Counted from the first letter of the stretch, positions 9,900 to 21,410 are shown. The stretch: DNA of 64,000 bases from Roridomyces roridus (GCA_029378245.1 JARKIF010000057.1:124001-188000); one strand, 5' to 3'. Made by a program: numbers and translations. The notes: generated by a model from the letters alone, not told the origin.

Positions 9900-12761
9900 C
9901 TAATCCGTCGGTTCAGCAGCCGTGAGATGAGGAGCGGGCGAGGAGTTCGGCGAGCCCATCAGCTCGTCCTCTGGCGCGTGATCCGTCATCGGCGTATCGG
10001 GGGCGTTGAGGGTCGCGATGGCAGGCGTCGACGGAGAAGTCAGACGAGACTCGTCCAAAGCTAGACTCGAATATCAGCCAAACACGGAAAAGAATAAGAA
10101 AGAAAGTTAGACGTACCACCACCCAGAGTACTAAAGCGCGAGATCGGCGTTGGAGGGTGAGATGGATGCGCCGAAGTCGAAGCCACAGGGGCCATTGGAG
10201 GAGCCGTCTCCACGGGTGCCGGGCGCGAGAAATCGGGCGCAGAGTTGAGGCGCAATAGTCCGCTGGTCGACGCTTGGGCAGGGACGTGAGGCAAAGCGAT
10301 CAACTACAACGCATAGAATCAGGGAAGAAAGAATAAAGGAACGTTACGACGTACGCGGGTAGGCTCCATGTGTGCAAAAGCGAACTGGTGACGTTCCTCG
10401 AGGTCCTCCACGAAAGCAGTCGCCGAATCCATGTCGATGTTGTGGAAACGGAAGAGTGAGAGGAGTACGTCGAGGTCGTCACGACCGTTCTGGAACTTCT
10501 TGAAGAGCTCGGCCTCGGGAAGGGACTTGCGGAGCGAGAAGATGTACAACGCCAACTCCTGCAACTGCATCCGATAGAAGGAGCGCTGGTTGAGGAAGAC
10601 GGCGAGCGACGACTCGAGGTTATGGCGTGCGAAAGCCAAACCTTCCAAGCGATGGATCAAGCCTATGAAAAGAAGTTAGGGATAAATAAATAAAAAGTGC
10701 GAAAAGGGAAAAGACGCACTGAAGTTGGACATCTCGATGGCAGGCCGAAGGGACTCGAACATCGCGCTCTGTTCGTATTCGTCAATAGAGTTCGAGCAAG
10801 TCCCGTGGCCGACGCCACAGCCAAGGCACGCGTGTTTCGGTCCCAAAGACCCACAGACGTGGTTGCGCTTGGCGCAGTTCGAGCACGGAGCAGGCGCCTA
10901 GCACAAAACAGGTTGAGCTAGGGCCGCACCAGAAGAGAAAGACAGAGAAACGACGACTCACTTTGAAGTAGTTCTTGCCCGGGATGCGCGAGGCGATGAT
11001 CAAATCCGGATCGAGGGTCGGATCGTCGGGCGAATCCGTGTCTTTGAACAACGATGGGGCGGGGGCAGGAATCGAATCCTGGTCGATTGAATACTGAGGA
11101 TTGCTGAAATAATCGACGACATCCATGGTCTCGGGGATGGGCGTGGCTTTGACGATGAAGTCGTGCGGGATGACGCGAGGAATAACGCCGGGCATTGAAC
11201 GCTCTAAGTTTCAAACGTCAGAACGTCAGAAAAAAAAAAAAAAAAAACAAGAAGAAAAAGAACATACTGGGGCCCGAAGTTTTCGAATGCATCGAGTTGG
11301 CGTACCACTCGTGGGTTTGAAGACCGTCCGGAGGGTTGGTCGGGACCTCGGGCTTGGGGTCGTCAAGGATGTAGCTTTTGTAGCCACCGTCGGGGTTGGC
11401 AGCGTAAGGATGCAGAAACGGACGTTTCTGGTCAGGGGCCTCGGACGGTTCGCTCTTCTGTTTGCGTTTGCACGAGGTTTTCGGAACCTCGACAGGCGGA
11501 AGGTCGGGAGGTGGTGACTCGGGGGGACGAGCAGCCACGGTCGACGGGCGCATCGAACGACGGTTGGAGGGTGCCGGCGACTCGACACGAGTTTTGGGCG
11601 GAAGACCTTTGATGATCAAGGCCTCGTCCTAAAAAACAGTTAGCATAAAAAGAAGAGATGAGAAGATCGAGGGACGCACCTCAGAAGGGACCTCCTCAGA
11701 CTCGACTCCACCCAAAGAAGGACCCGGCGTAACGTCGTTCGAACGACGACGACTCTTGGCCTTGGAGTTCTTGTTGCCCTTCTTCTTGGACGGAGCTTGG
11801 AAGAACGGGGCGGCTGCCGACTTGGGGTGGGTAAAGAGGTTGATGGAAGGAACGGCCTTGTTTTTGGACTTTGTGGACGAATAGCCGAAAGGCGGAGGCG
11901 AAGGCTCCAGTTGGTCCTCGGGCATCTGAAAAGAATTCAAAAAAAACAGCGCAAAGAAAGCGGAGAGGATGGACGTACGCGGTCGTCCTCGTTAAAATAC
12001 AAGTTAGGGGTCGCGAGCCGCGGAGCGGGAGCCTTGGCAGAAGACTTCGCTGGCGTAGGAGTGAGGGCCTTGGCGGAAGATTTCGCTGTCGTGGGAGCGA
12101 GGGCCTTGGCGGCAGACTTCGATGGCGGAGGGACGGGAGCGACATCGGAGCCCTCATCGTCGTCATCGTCCATGGCCATAGCGAAGCGATCGTCCAGCGA
12201 CAACGGCACAGGAGGTGCAGGAGGCGCAGGTGGTGCCGGAGGTGCCGGAATGTCGAACGAAGGAGGAAGGACGGGCTGTAAAAGGCGTCAATAAAACAAG
12301 CGAGGAGACGAAGCGTATTGAGACGCACGCGAGAAGGATCATCGGAAGGAATCATGGGTCGATAGGCAGCTGTGCCTTTCAGGTTCTTGTTGCCAAGACC
12401 GGAGACGTCGTTGAGACGGGTAAGCACGTCAAAGCACTGGGCAAAGAACGCCTCGATCTCGGGGATGACTTCCCCTTGCGCGTGATCGCGATAGCGTTTC
12501 TAAGAAGGAGTTAGCCGTTTCCAAAAAAAAAAAAAAAAAAAAAAGAGAGAAAAGAACAGGACGTACCAAGAACTGAAAATAGTGTTGGGTCTCGCGGACG
12601 AGAACAGACAAAGTAACCGGTTCCAGCGGACGAGTGGTGTCGAAACGATCGGTGAAGAAGACGAAAGCACGGTCACCACCGTCGCGGATGGGTTTCCACG
12701 GGTCCGAGAGGAAGCGAGCCTTGGCCGAGGCAGAGTCGAGAGGTCGAGGCTTCGGAGCCAT
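9900..12761 (-). CDS. Antisense cargo gene B: Zn2Cys6-like cluster protein, about 781 aa, 10 exons
   Basis: Exons are 12761-12567, 12499-12329, 12275-11979, 11925-11680, 11628-11268, 11203-10962, 10897-10720, 10662-10355, 10303-10117 and 10060-9900. The nine introns are 51-67 nt, nearly all with GTRCGT donors, and the joined frame is open to TAG at 9900-9902. Domains: N-terminal region shared in part with gene A; a Pro/Ala segment with three SSAKAL-type repeats (about 174-206); a basic stretch (about 268-284) that could be a nuclear signal; and a cluster C509, C512, C519, C528, C531, C538 (CX2CX6CX8CX2CX6C). A helical region and a Ser/Pro-rich tail follow. Cluster spacing suggests a Zn2Cys6-type DNA-binding protein; regulation of host or element genes is inference. 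The frame is also open upstream of 12761 and the true start may be further out. It is more GC-rich than gag-pol. Confidence 0.68.
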
Positions 12762-13469
12762 AAGTCGGTACGTACTTGGTGGGACCACCACGTAGTCGAG
12801 AATGAGAGGAGGCGTGGTGGAGATACGAGTCGAAGACGAGTAACCAGAAGAGCCCGCCAGGCGAATGCGGGAGGACGACAAGCAGAGTAGAGGAAAAGAA
12901 AACGAGAGGGGCGAAAGTCTTGATGAGTCGACTCTTAAAAAGGGGCTCATGAAAGGAGATTCCTGGGAAAAGATCAGGAATAGACTTGCAATAGAAATGA
13001 CTCGGGACCAGGACCCTGAGTTGAAAAGAAGCCAAGACAACCGGGCAGCCGGTACGGCGCTAAAATTGAATGGCTGGGAAAAACAAGTATAGATAGCACG
13101 AACCTCGAGGACTATGGTCTCGCTGGTTCGTGGGTGGTCTACCAGCACGATACAAGCACGGAACGAATAGAATAACGAAGAAGACGCGTGTCTTCAATAG
13201 TTGGAGCGAAAATCGCGAGAGGGGCGCGTGAGACTCCGGTGAGATAAAAATTAGCGGAAAATCCAGCACAGCCTTTTCAATTAAGGGTGGATCAAAGATC
13301 CGCGGAAGCTACCTCGTGGAGCACGGGAGCTATCGGTGAATGAACGAAGACAATTTGGGCTCAAAATAAAACAATTGAAACAGACGTTCGAGGGGGCTAT
13401 CAGTCCTCGAACCTCTAAATCGATGAATTATGATCGCGCATGTTCACGACCGGGGACGGTCGAGATTTA
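12762..13469. other. Spacer between cargo gene B and the 3' polypurine tract
   Basis: This 0.7-kb stretch should hold the antisense promoter for gene B. The minus frame stays open to 13148 but reads as Ser/Leu/Phe-rich low-complexity sequence. A GAGGGGG run at 13388-13394 resembles a second polypurine-like tract. No gene is supported. Confidence 0.4.
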
Positions 13470-13481
13470 GTGAAGGGGAGA
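13470..13481 (+). promoter_or_regulatory. Polypurine tract
   Basis: GTGAAGGGGAGA lies immediately 5' of the LTR start TGATACG. Such a tract primes plus-strand DNA synthesis in LTR retroelements, and its position fixes the LTR start and the + orientation. Confidence 0.7.
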
Positions 13482-15049
13482 TGATACGACTGCGTATTTC
13501 GCACGCGTGAAATCTGGCTAATTAGCTGTTTTGGTGCGCACACCAATGCCTCTGTCAGGTGATATACAATAAGGGATAGGACCGAGCTCCGTGTCGCTAT
13601 TCGTGTATTAATGAGACAAGTACAAGTCGTCAGTACACTACGCTTGGCTATTCGTTCAAGTGGTCGGTTGTAGTGACTCCAATAGGCGGTTCGCGGGGAC
13701 TACTACTTGTGGAGATACCATACCCAAGGAGATATACCAAGCCCAGGTGTATTCAGAAATGAGCTAGACTAGCTATAGAGCAAAGACGAAGGTTGCGCGG
13801 ACGCGCAGTACTATCATGACAAGGTTCGTGGAGTACCTCGCGGACCGGTATAAGTCTATATATATGTATACAAACAGAGTGGCTCGCGTAGGCGAGTTGG
13901 AGGAAATACTACCATTCGTTCCGGTATTGCAGAGACACCCAGAAAAGAGATGACAAGTGGGCGAGTCGAACTCGCGCAGGCACACTAGTATGATCGAGAA
14001 CTGATCCGAGTACGATCATGATCATGAAACGCGGCGGAGTCGCGGCAGACGATCAGAGCGATGATCGCGTCTGACAGAATATGTCAGGAGTAAGCTCTGG
14101 ATGACGAAGATGGCGGACCGAGGTTATTTATGGACCTGGGTCGAGGGCTGTAGTCATAATGGGAGCTGGCTCAGCAAGAGAGTGTAATGAAACGACGGAA
14201 TCAAATTACCAGGCCAATCGGCTCGAATGCCAAGGCGGCATGACCACCGATCAGACGGGCCAAGCAGCAACATAAGCAACAGGACCACGCGAAGCGGTTC
14301 GAGGGGATGTAATATAGGTGACAGGGCACCTAGGGTTATAGGGAAAGTACGGAAATAGGGATGGCAGGCGCGTAATAGTAGTTATATCATCAGACCAGTA
14401 GGGAGTAGTATATAAGGCCTGTAGATCCCGCCCTTGCAGCATTGCATTGTACGCCTTCTTGCCTAGACATTGGGTCGAAGCTTGATCTGTGGTTATAGTG
14501 CAGTCTTGTGACTTCCGCGGAGATTTGTTGTATCATTTCTCTTAGCTTAGACGCAATATCAAAGGCACCCGAGCTCTGGTTCAACTTGGGTCAGCTATAG
14601 TAACATACTTAAGGGGTAGTGGGTTGCCCTCTGTGCTATAGTTCCTCTTCGTGTTGTATCGAAGTTGTATTGGTGTTTGGATATTGTGTGTTTCGGTCAA
14701 TAAAATATAAAACCTTTTAACATCGTAACCTCGTGTTCGTTGTGAGCAGTCTACAAACCAGTCAAGAGATTCCTCTTAGTTCAAAAGACATTGAACTTGG
14801 TGTGAAACCTCGAGAGCCAACCTACAAGCTTCCGAGAACCAAACCGCGGAGTATCAGTCTTATCTGTATACTTCAGACGACCCCGAACTCAACCGTTAGG
14901 TGTCAGCGTGCTAGTCAAGGAATTGTGTGTGTGTTGTGTGTGTTTTGTGGTTAGTGTGTTGTGGAGTTGTATCGCTTCGCGGTCTACTTCTAGGACATTA
15001 CCTACTCGAGCTATCTACTATACACTAGTGCGCGTGACGCAGCGTATCA
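13482..15049 (+). repeat. 3' LTR of the Ty3/gypsy element
   Basis: The 1,568-bp unit starts TGATACG and ends CGTATCA, a perfect 7-bp terminal inverted repeat with TG...CA ends. It has a TATATAAGG box near 14409, a plausible transcription start downstream of that, and AATAAA at 14699-14704, followed by a T/G-rich region, matching a U3-R-U5 layout. No second copy is in the window because the 5' LTR lies to the left, so the target duplication cannot be checked. Confidence 0.68.
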
Positions 15050-15284
15050 GCGCACTTGGACAAAAGTGAGAACGAGCGCGACTCCGTAAAGGATCAAAGT
15101 CAATGTCGGCATTTCACAAGTGAAGGAGGCGCGCAGATACTCACTGTGAACGTGACGGAAGGCTTGTGCGCTTTTCAGAATCACAAGCTACAGCAGAACC
15201 CTCGTAAGGGATGGGCAGGCCCGTTGCTCAGCTAGCGCTCGTGGGTGATCGAGACAGTGTCGGAGAGGGTCGAAAGCGAATGCT

Positions 15285-15640
15285 CAGCAGGTCTGAATCG
15301 AGAACGAAGCGCGCGCGCTGGGCTTCTTCCTCAGCTGAGAACATTCCACGCTAAAGGGCGCTAAAGGGGCTATGAGCATACAAAAAGGAATTCGGATAGA
15401 ATCTCGCCTTCAAGTGTGTCTCCCTGTCCAGGCCCTTGGTATCCAAGTAGCAGTTGCCATCCGAAGTGGCGAGGACGACGATGTCAGCAGGGACTCGGCC
15501 ATTGTCCTTGTGCATGACGATATTGCCCACCTCCGACCTCGAGCTTCTTCCAGGGCGTGTGTTCCCATGCTGCGGCACCGGCATGCAAGTTGGGGGTCGA
15601 TGTCGGGCAGTTGAGGATATGAGTGGCCGCTACGCATACC
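15285..15640 (-). pseudogene. P4-ATPase (flippase) fragment, copy 1
   Basis: Read on the minus strand, 15552-15409 gives WKKLEV..., NIVMHKDNGRVPADIVVLAT and DGNCYLDTKGLDRETHLK. This is the actuator-domain signature of phospholipid flippases (Drs2/Dnf type; consensus GD-IV, PAD-VVL, C-ETKNLDGETNLK). A short frame break lies within the EVG/GNIV junction. After LK a likely intron starts GCGAGA (GC-AG type) and ends before 15356, followed by acidic SAEEE and LDSD residues. Only about 120 codons of a protein normally over 1,100 aa remain. Confidence 0.6.
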
Positions 15641-15689
15641 CGCATTATCGCTGACACCTACGTTGAGCTCTCTGAAGATATTGTGTCAT

Positions 15690-16090
15690 GTCTTACTTTG
15701 AGCATTGGGAATGTCGTCAGACGCAATCCTGACTCTTCTCGTTGATGGCAGAGTAGTCGGGTAGCGCAGGGTGCCGTGGTAGATGTAGAAGTTCTGTTGG
15801 CGGGTCCGAATCAAGATCGAAGCGCGAGCAAGGGACTTCTTCCTCGGCCGAGGACATTCCAGTTGTGCTGAGCGCTTTTCAAAGCTAAAAGGGGCTGAAT
15901 GAGTATACCAGCAGCAGCTCGGATAGAAACTCGCCTTCAAGTCCGTTTGTCCGTCCAGGTTCTTGGTCTCCAAATGGCAGTTACCATCGGGGTCTGCAGT
16001 GGCCAGGACGACCAAGGACATTGTACTCGATGTTGCCGGCCTCGCGTTTCATGCAACTTGGATCGAGGACGGGTGGTGGGGGATATGAGT
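15690..16090 (-). pseudogene. P4-ATPase (flippase) fragment, copy 2
   Basis: This is a second, diverged copy of the same segment: LVVLATADPDGNCHLETK then NLDGQTDLK near 15999-15935, a GC-AG-like intron start (GCGAGT), then SAEEE/FDLDSD and NFYIYHGTLRY, matching the P-NLY-Y-G-L region that follows in P4-ATPases. The exon after the intron is out of frame between FDLDSD and NFY. The tandem spacing from copy 1 (about 0.45 kb) suggests local duplication before decay. Confidence 0.6.
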
Positions 16091-18834
16091 AGCTACTAAG
16101 CAGACGTGCGCTGGTAGTGGCGTGTTGAGGGGATCTTCAGGGTGCTGGGAATAGGTGTTTGAGGCGAGGAGGATCAGAAACGAGTGAGATATTTACACTT
16201 CATCTCGACTCAGCAGCACACCAAATCCGCACTAAGCGGACTTGCACAATGACGGCGGCGGCGGTGGGCACGGTAGAGTCGATAACGAAGCAGCACTCGA
16301 CCGTGGGGACTGTTTAACTATTAGTATTGCGCGAATTGACCCGACAAGACCACAAACGAGCGAAGCACCATTCACATTTTCTGGTGCCAAGACCACTGGC
16401 ACGGAGCAGTGGGAATGGAGCGCCGATAGCGCACCACAACTCGGTAGACGGTATCTGCGACCCCAAGGGCTAAGGAGAGGCGCATTAGAGCCAGACCAGC
16501 TGGGAAACGATTGCAATGCACAAAAAGATTGCACGCACTTGGTCTTGCGACCTCAGGCCCTGGAGCAAATAGAGACTGCCACTGCTCGTTTGAGTTCATA
16601 CACATCGCTACACATGATGCGGTTGAGTCCAGGATGAAGAGAGTATTCTGTCAGATGTACTCATTCTCACCGAAGAAGATTTCAGACACTGCCAACGCAC
16701 CTGTCCAGCTATTGTTCGGCTCCCCAATTTCCATCACGCCTCCGAGGCCCTCAGGATACTCCTGACATGATTTTTGAGTCTAGTCGAGTGTCGATGCACA
16801 TGGAGGGAAGGGAAAGGAAAGGATCGAGATTCGACAAGGAGAGCGATCATGGATTTGCTTCCGTGGATCCGTGAGCTGATTGAGTAACAGGAGGCAAAAC
16901 GGCGGTGCTGGACCAAGAGAGAGGGAGGGAGAGAGAGAGAGGCAGGAGCACAGAGCAAAGGATCAGGTGACTATCACATGACCAATAAATACATCGCGTT
17001 GCAGTTGGGTCTCGGCTGCCAGAACTTAGTATCAAAAATCTGGCTCTATAGAAAGTCTTATAATATTGCCAAGAAGAGCTTTAGCTCCTTTGCTGAATCA
17101 ATATTGGCTGTTTAGCAGCTGTGAATTGCAGGGGAAGATGCCCCCATCATTTTGATTGCACAGCAGCTTACTGAGCGATAAGCAATCTGTGGCTGTGCTG
17201 GGCTTATCTTTAGCGATCTCCATGGAACCTTCAAGTCCACCTGTTGCAGCCCAACTCGAGGCTATCCTACACCAACTACAATCGCTGGACATCGACAGCG
17301 TTCAATCCAGCTATGGTCAGACTCTCCAGGCCTTTGTCGACGCCACAAAATCGCAGCTGGAAACCCTTAGAACTAGTGACTAGGGATTCCACCAGCTCTC
17401 AGAGAGATGAGGTTGCTGGTGCCCACTCTGACCAGTCTGGCTTCGGCGCGCAATCAATTCTCGCCTTCTCTCCACCGGCCTCTCATTTCAAATGTACTTT
17501 CACCCCAGCCGCCCACAACTGACTCGGCGGATTTATTGGGTCTAGGATAGACTCTTGACGGCTGGCCTTTTGCTTCCAAGGAGACCGGGATCGAGTTGCT
17601 TTGAACGACTGTTTGGTGAGATTCACAGTCATGTTGTTTTTAACCTATGTGCGTCTGCGGATTCGGCGTGTCATGTGGCGGAGGACTATGCATTGGTGCT
17701 GAAACGTTGACGAACAGAGACCGAGTTCTGGTGTGTGGTTCTCATGCCTCCCTATTCGCGGCCATTCTAAGTAAATTTGATGCGTTCTACGAGGTGTTCA
17801 CAATCCGTACTGAGTTGGTTGCAGATCTACTTGAGTTTGATTTCATTTGGAATCAACGGGCGGCGCGCTCTGCGAGTAGCCACTTTATTTGCTTTCATGC
17901 GGCACAACTGACTGTTTGAAAGGCCGTCATGTCAGTCAGCTCTCTCTCTCCCCCCACGCCGACAACCGAACTGAGTTCTGCAGTTGATTTGGTATGTATT
18001 CTCATCTGCATTCTCAGATCGAGTCGCTGAGCAGGGTCGTGGAATATTGACCCCTGTTTCCAGGATCAAGTGGGCGGCACGGGTGTGCGCGTCAAGTACG
18101 TCCCAAGTTATTTTCAGTGAGCTAGCATTCGGGTTGTCTGCGATTGAGCTGCTGAGCAGATCTACCAGAAATTCCCTTCAGTTTGAATCTGTGTGCGTGT
18201 GCGCGAGGCTGAAGCCGAAGCCAGGAAGCGTGGGCCAACAAACCTAGTGTACAGATAGACTCGAACCAGATCCCAAGGGTGTCCGCTCGTATCAAAGACA
18301 GTCGTTTGATGAGGTTATTTGGTAGGTCAAATAACGCACTGGTCTCGAGTCTAGTGTACAGAGTTACAAGTTAGTTCTTTTGACCAGATTTCCGGGGACT
18401 GCAGCACGACACAAGATCTAGAGCTTTGATTCCTCAGTTTGGAATCCCTCATTGTCCCAGAATAATAGACTCGCGTCTCATTGCCGCTTTGAATTCCGCA
18501 TGGCTCAGCGACGCGAGGTGACACAAAGAGTCACCGTGACCGCGTTTCTCGTGTCCTCCCTGAATTTATGCACGAAGCCAAAGCCCCCTGCCGTGCCGGT
18601 TTGGTTCCTAGTTTCAAATACTAGAAGCAATTCGAAGTCCAAGTCAAGTTTGTTTGATTGCAACCTGCGGAAGGTGTTGCTCTACTTGCATAATGGTACA
18701 CAATGCGTGTATGAAACACTTTTTTTTTAAAAAAAAATTGAGCAATTAGAGAAGCCTTGTGCTCCAAGGGTACAGGACTGGCAAATAACCGTGTGAGACA
18801 TGACACGACAAAGACAGCGGCGTGATGACGATGT
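16091..18834. other. Decayed region without a supported gene
   Basis: No ORF here gives a convincing protein. A short + strand reading at 17221-17383 (MEPSSPPVAAQLEAILHQ...) looks protein-like and amphipathic but has no partner exons I can place. A T9/A9 inverted run sits at 18720-18738. The rest holds diverged low-complexity DNA. Confidence 0.4.
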
Positions 18835-19353
18835 TCAAGGCCTCGTAACCACCGAGCTGCGTGGAGCAGATACAGAGGAGGGCAACGTGACGGTGATATT
18901 GAGCATCAGAGCGTCCTGCGAGCCCGATAGCGAAGTCTCCCCGAACGGACACAAATGCAGTCTGTGTTTCTCAGATTCCGGTGAGTACGGGCGCTCGAGC
19001 GGAAGGATGACCTAAACAGATTTATCAAAAAACGGAGAGGGGGAGAGATATACACACCCGTAATTCACAGTGCACAAAGCTCGGGACCAGGCGTTGAAGC
19101 GTGCTGCGACTTGTTGGTGGCGGGAGCGATTGGTAGCGTGTCGAAGTCCGAAGAACGATGGAAGGATATTGGCGTCCTCAATCCGCGGCAGCAGGATGAG
19201 CCGAATGCCATCCTCCCAAAGTGCAGTGTCAAAGAGGAATGACCTGTGGCCACCGTTAGCAAGAACTGAGGAGGGAGGAGAACGATACACACCGAGCAAC
19301 TCCGCTGGCCAGGGTCGTCTCCGCGTCCGTCCCAAAGTTGACGTCAGTGACAT
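18835..19353 (-). CDS. Doubtful two-exon hypothetical gene, 153 aa
   Basis: Exons 19353-19069 and 19011-18835 join across a 57-nt GT-AG intron (donor GTGAAT) to an open frame ending in TGA at 18835-18837. The first exon includes FLFDTALWEDGIRLILLPR and the second LHLCPFGETSLSGSQDALML, both more protein-like than the neighbouring frames. I do not recognise the family. The start at 19353 is the first good ATG, and the frame is open to 19617. It could be a fragment of a larger decayed gene. Confidence 0.33.
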
Positions 19354-21014
19354 TGCTGCGCCCGCCGAAGCGCGCTGATGGGTGTCAGAGAAGTCGAGAT
19401 GGCGAGTGAGGGTTTGACGGCAGGATGGGTGGATGGGTGGAGCGCAGGATGAAAGTCGCGAGGTGAGAGGGATCACGTGCCGTTGAATTCGACGCACCTT
19501 GAATGTGAATGGTGAGTCAAGACTATTCATCCTCGGGTGTGCATTGCAGCTGCATAAAAAAGAACGTGAACTGTGTCGCAGGGAACGCATGAAGCAAGGC
19601 CGTTGAACCATGTGCAATGTTGCGAGCGCGGGGAGGATCTGATCTACAAGTTGTCTGTCTCAGAGAAGAATGAAGAATTAAAAGACACTTCCATTCTATC
19701 GAATATTCCGAGTCGAATATGCTACGGTGACGATTGCTCAAAGGTCCTGGTGGCAAGCAACTCCCATGAAACAGACCTGAAGTCCAAGAATTTGCCGAAT
19801 GGCTGAGTGAAGAGTCAGAGATGCTTGAAGCCAGTAGCATTGAAGTAGGACATCAAGGGAGATAGTATGTAGCCTAGATTTCTTGAAATGGCAAGAACCG
19901 GAACTTGAAGGAACCAGTGCAGGCTGAAGCCTGAGGCCTGATGTCCGAGCTCGGAAGACTTAACACTGATTCCTGAAGATCGCGACGACAACGAGAGCGA
20001 GAACGCCGGGGACGGTCACGGCGGAAGAAGGACGCCGCTTCGATTACGTCATATTAAATCCCTCCTCCTTGCCTCCTCCGCACCGCCCAAGCACCACTCT
20101 CTAGTCTCCTTGTACTCTTGTTCTCGGGGCCGCCGAATCGCTCAAACAAGACTTCCCATGGCCGGGACTCGAGCTTTCCAGCATCTGGGGACACTGCATG
20201 TGGGAGAACAAACTCTGTGACGTGGTATACACAAGAGGTGCGTCGCTGGCGTCCAGGCCCCAACACCTCTCACATTGGCTAGAATGCGGTTGTTCTACGT
20301 CGGTGTCTATCTCCCTTGAGCGCCGGACGTATTCTGTGCAAAACTGGGCAGCTCCGGTCGGAGGAAGATACTCTGAGTGAGTACAGCCCTCGTTAGATAT
20401 CCCTTCCACCAAATCTTCCCATCCACAGCCCGACTCCCACCACAGAGCAGGGCCCTTGTCCCCAACTCTGTCCCCTCCCCTCATTTGCCGTTCCTAGCCG
20501 TTTTTTGATACCCTACAGGTGCCACATCGCTGCCTAACGCTTCAAGCCACCAAATGCAGATACCTCTCTTGGTGTGTACTCATCTAGATATCCGGTCCGC
20601 ATTCCAAATTCCAAATCCCCTCCCTGCCCACCCCGCCTGACGCTCAATCCCTCCTTGCCGCGTGCCCGACGGCCCCAGCACGCTGTCGTCGCTCCTCTGC
20701 ACGCAAAACCGGCTCTCCGTGACCCTCCCGCGTACAACCGCTCCTCCACACACCATCTCCCTGCCGACACCCGCGGATTCCTACCCTTGCAGACCGCTGA
20801 GCCTCCTCCCCTACCCTAAGGCAACAGCAGCGAGCGCGAGGATGGGAGGGAGTCAAGTATGCGCAGTAGCCGCCTTGCATGCTCAACCGGCCCGCCAAAC
20901 ACGAGGTGGACATCTGCCTCGTGTTTCTGGTGTGGCTTCTTTTCTCACTCGTGGCTTCTTTTCTCACTCGTCGTGCTCTCCCTCTCACCACCACCACAAC
21001 ACCCACCCCTCACT
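19354..21014. other. Region without a supported gene
   Basis: Overlapping ORFs here are low-complexity, C/T-rich frames. A 20-bp direct duplication (GGCTTCTTTTCTCACTCGT) is present at about 20933-20972. Nothing else stands out. Confidence 0.4.
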
Positions 21015-21410
21015 CACTGGCGCCGCCGATCTGGCGCGACGGTATACGACTGCACTGCCGACCCAGCGTGCGGTCGAGTGAGGCCCCTTCATCCGCTAGC
21101 GCTGCCATCCCGGCGCGCCGGTATTCGACTGCGATGCTGATTCAGCGCGCGGTCGGCTGAGGGATATTGGTGTCCTCTCACTCACTGGCAGTGCCAACCA
21201 GGCATGCCGGTCCACGACTGCGCTGCCAACCCGGCGTGCGGTCGAGTGAGGGACCTGGTGTTATCCCTTCTCGCTGGCACCGCCATCCACGCGTGCCGGT
21301 GTGCGACAGCGCTGCCGATCGGGCGCGCAGTTGGGTGGGGATTTTCTTCCGAGTCGTCTACTGGCGCCGGCAGTCAACTCCACTGGTAATCCAGCGGGCG
21401 TTGGGAAGGA
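21015..21410 (+). repeat. Minisatellite, about 86-bp unit, four full and one partial copy
   Basis: Units begin near 21018, 21101, 21187, 21276 and 21361 with CTGGCGCCGCCAT-like sequence, followed by a CGACTGCGCTGCC core and GCGTGCGGTCGAGTGAGG. Copies are diverged (roughly a fifth of positions vary by eye). ORFs across it in both strands are products of the repeat. Confidence 0.7.

Larger units (their letters stand above)
1..15049 (+). mobile_element. Ty3/gypsy LTR retrotransposon, 3' 15 kb, with antisense cargo
   Basis: The element runs off the left edge, so its 5' LTR, primer site and most of gag are missing. Visible in order are the gag C-terminus, protease ORF, pol (RT, RNase H, integrase), a long segment holding three minus-strand genes, a polypurine tract and a 1.57-kb LTR. 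Pol, polypurine tract and LTR share one orientation, and no other LTR lies between them, so I infer one unit of more than 15 kb. Integrase follows RNase H, the Ty3 order. Pol is interrupted by a SINE-like insert, so this copy cannot now make a normal pol product. The alternative is a truncated gag-pol next to an unrelated LTR; the tract directly before the LTR argues against it. Confidence 0.75.

Noticed and set aside
20859..21160. Overlapping GC-rich ORFs of 80-139 codons
   Set aside because: Produced by the minisatellite and C/T-rich DNA; frames shift with the repeat and the proteins are low complexity.
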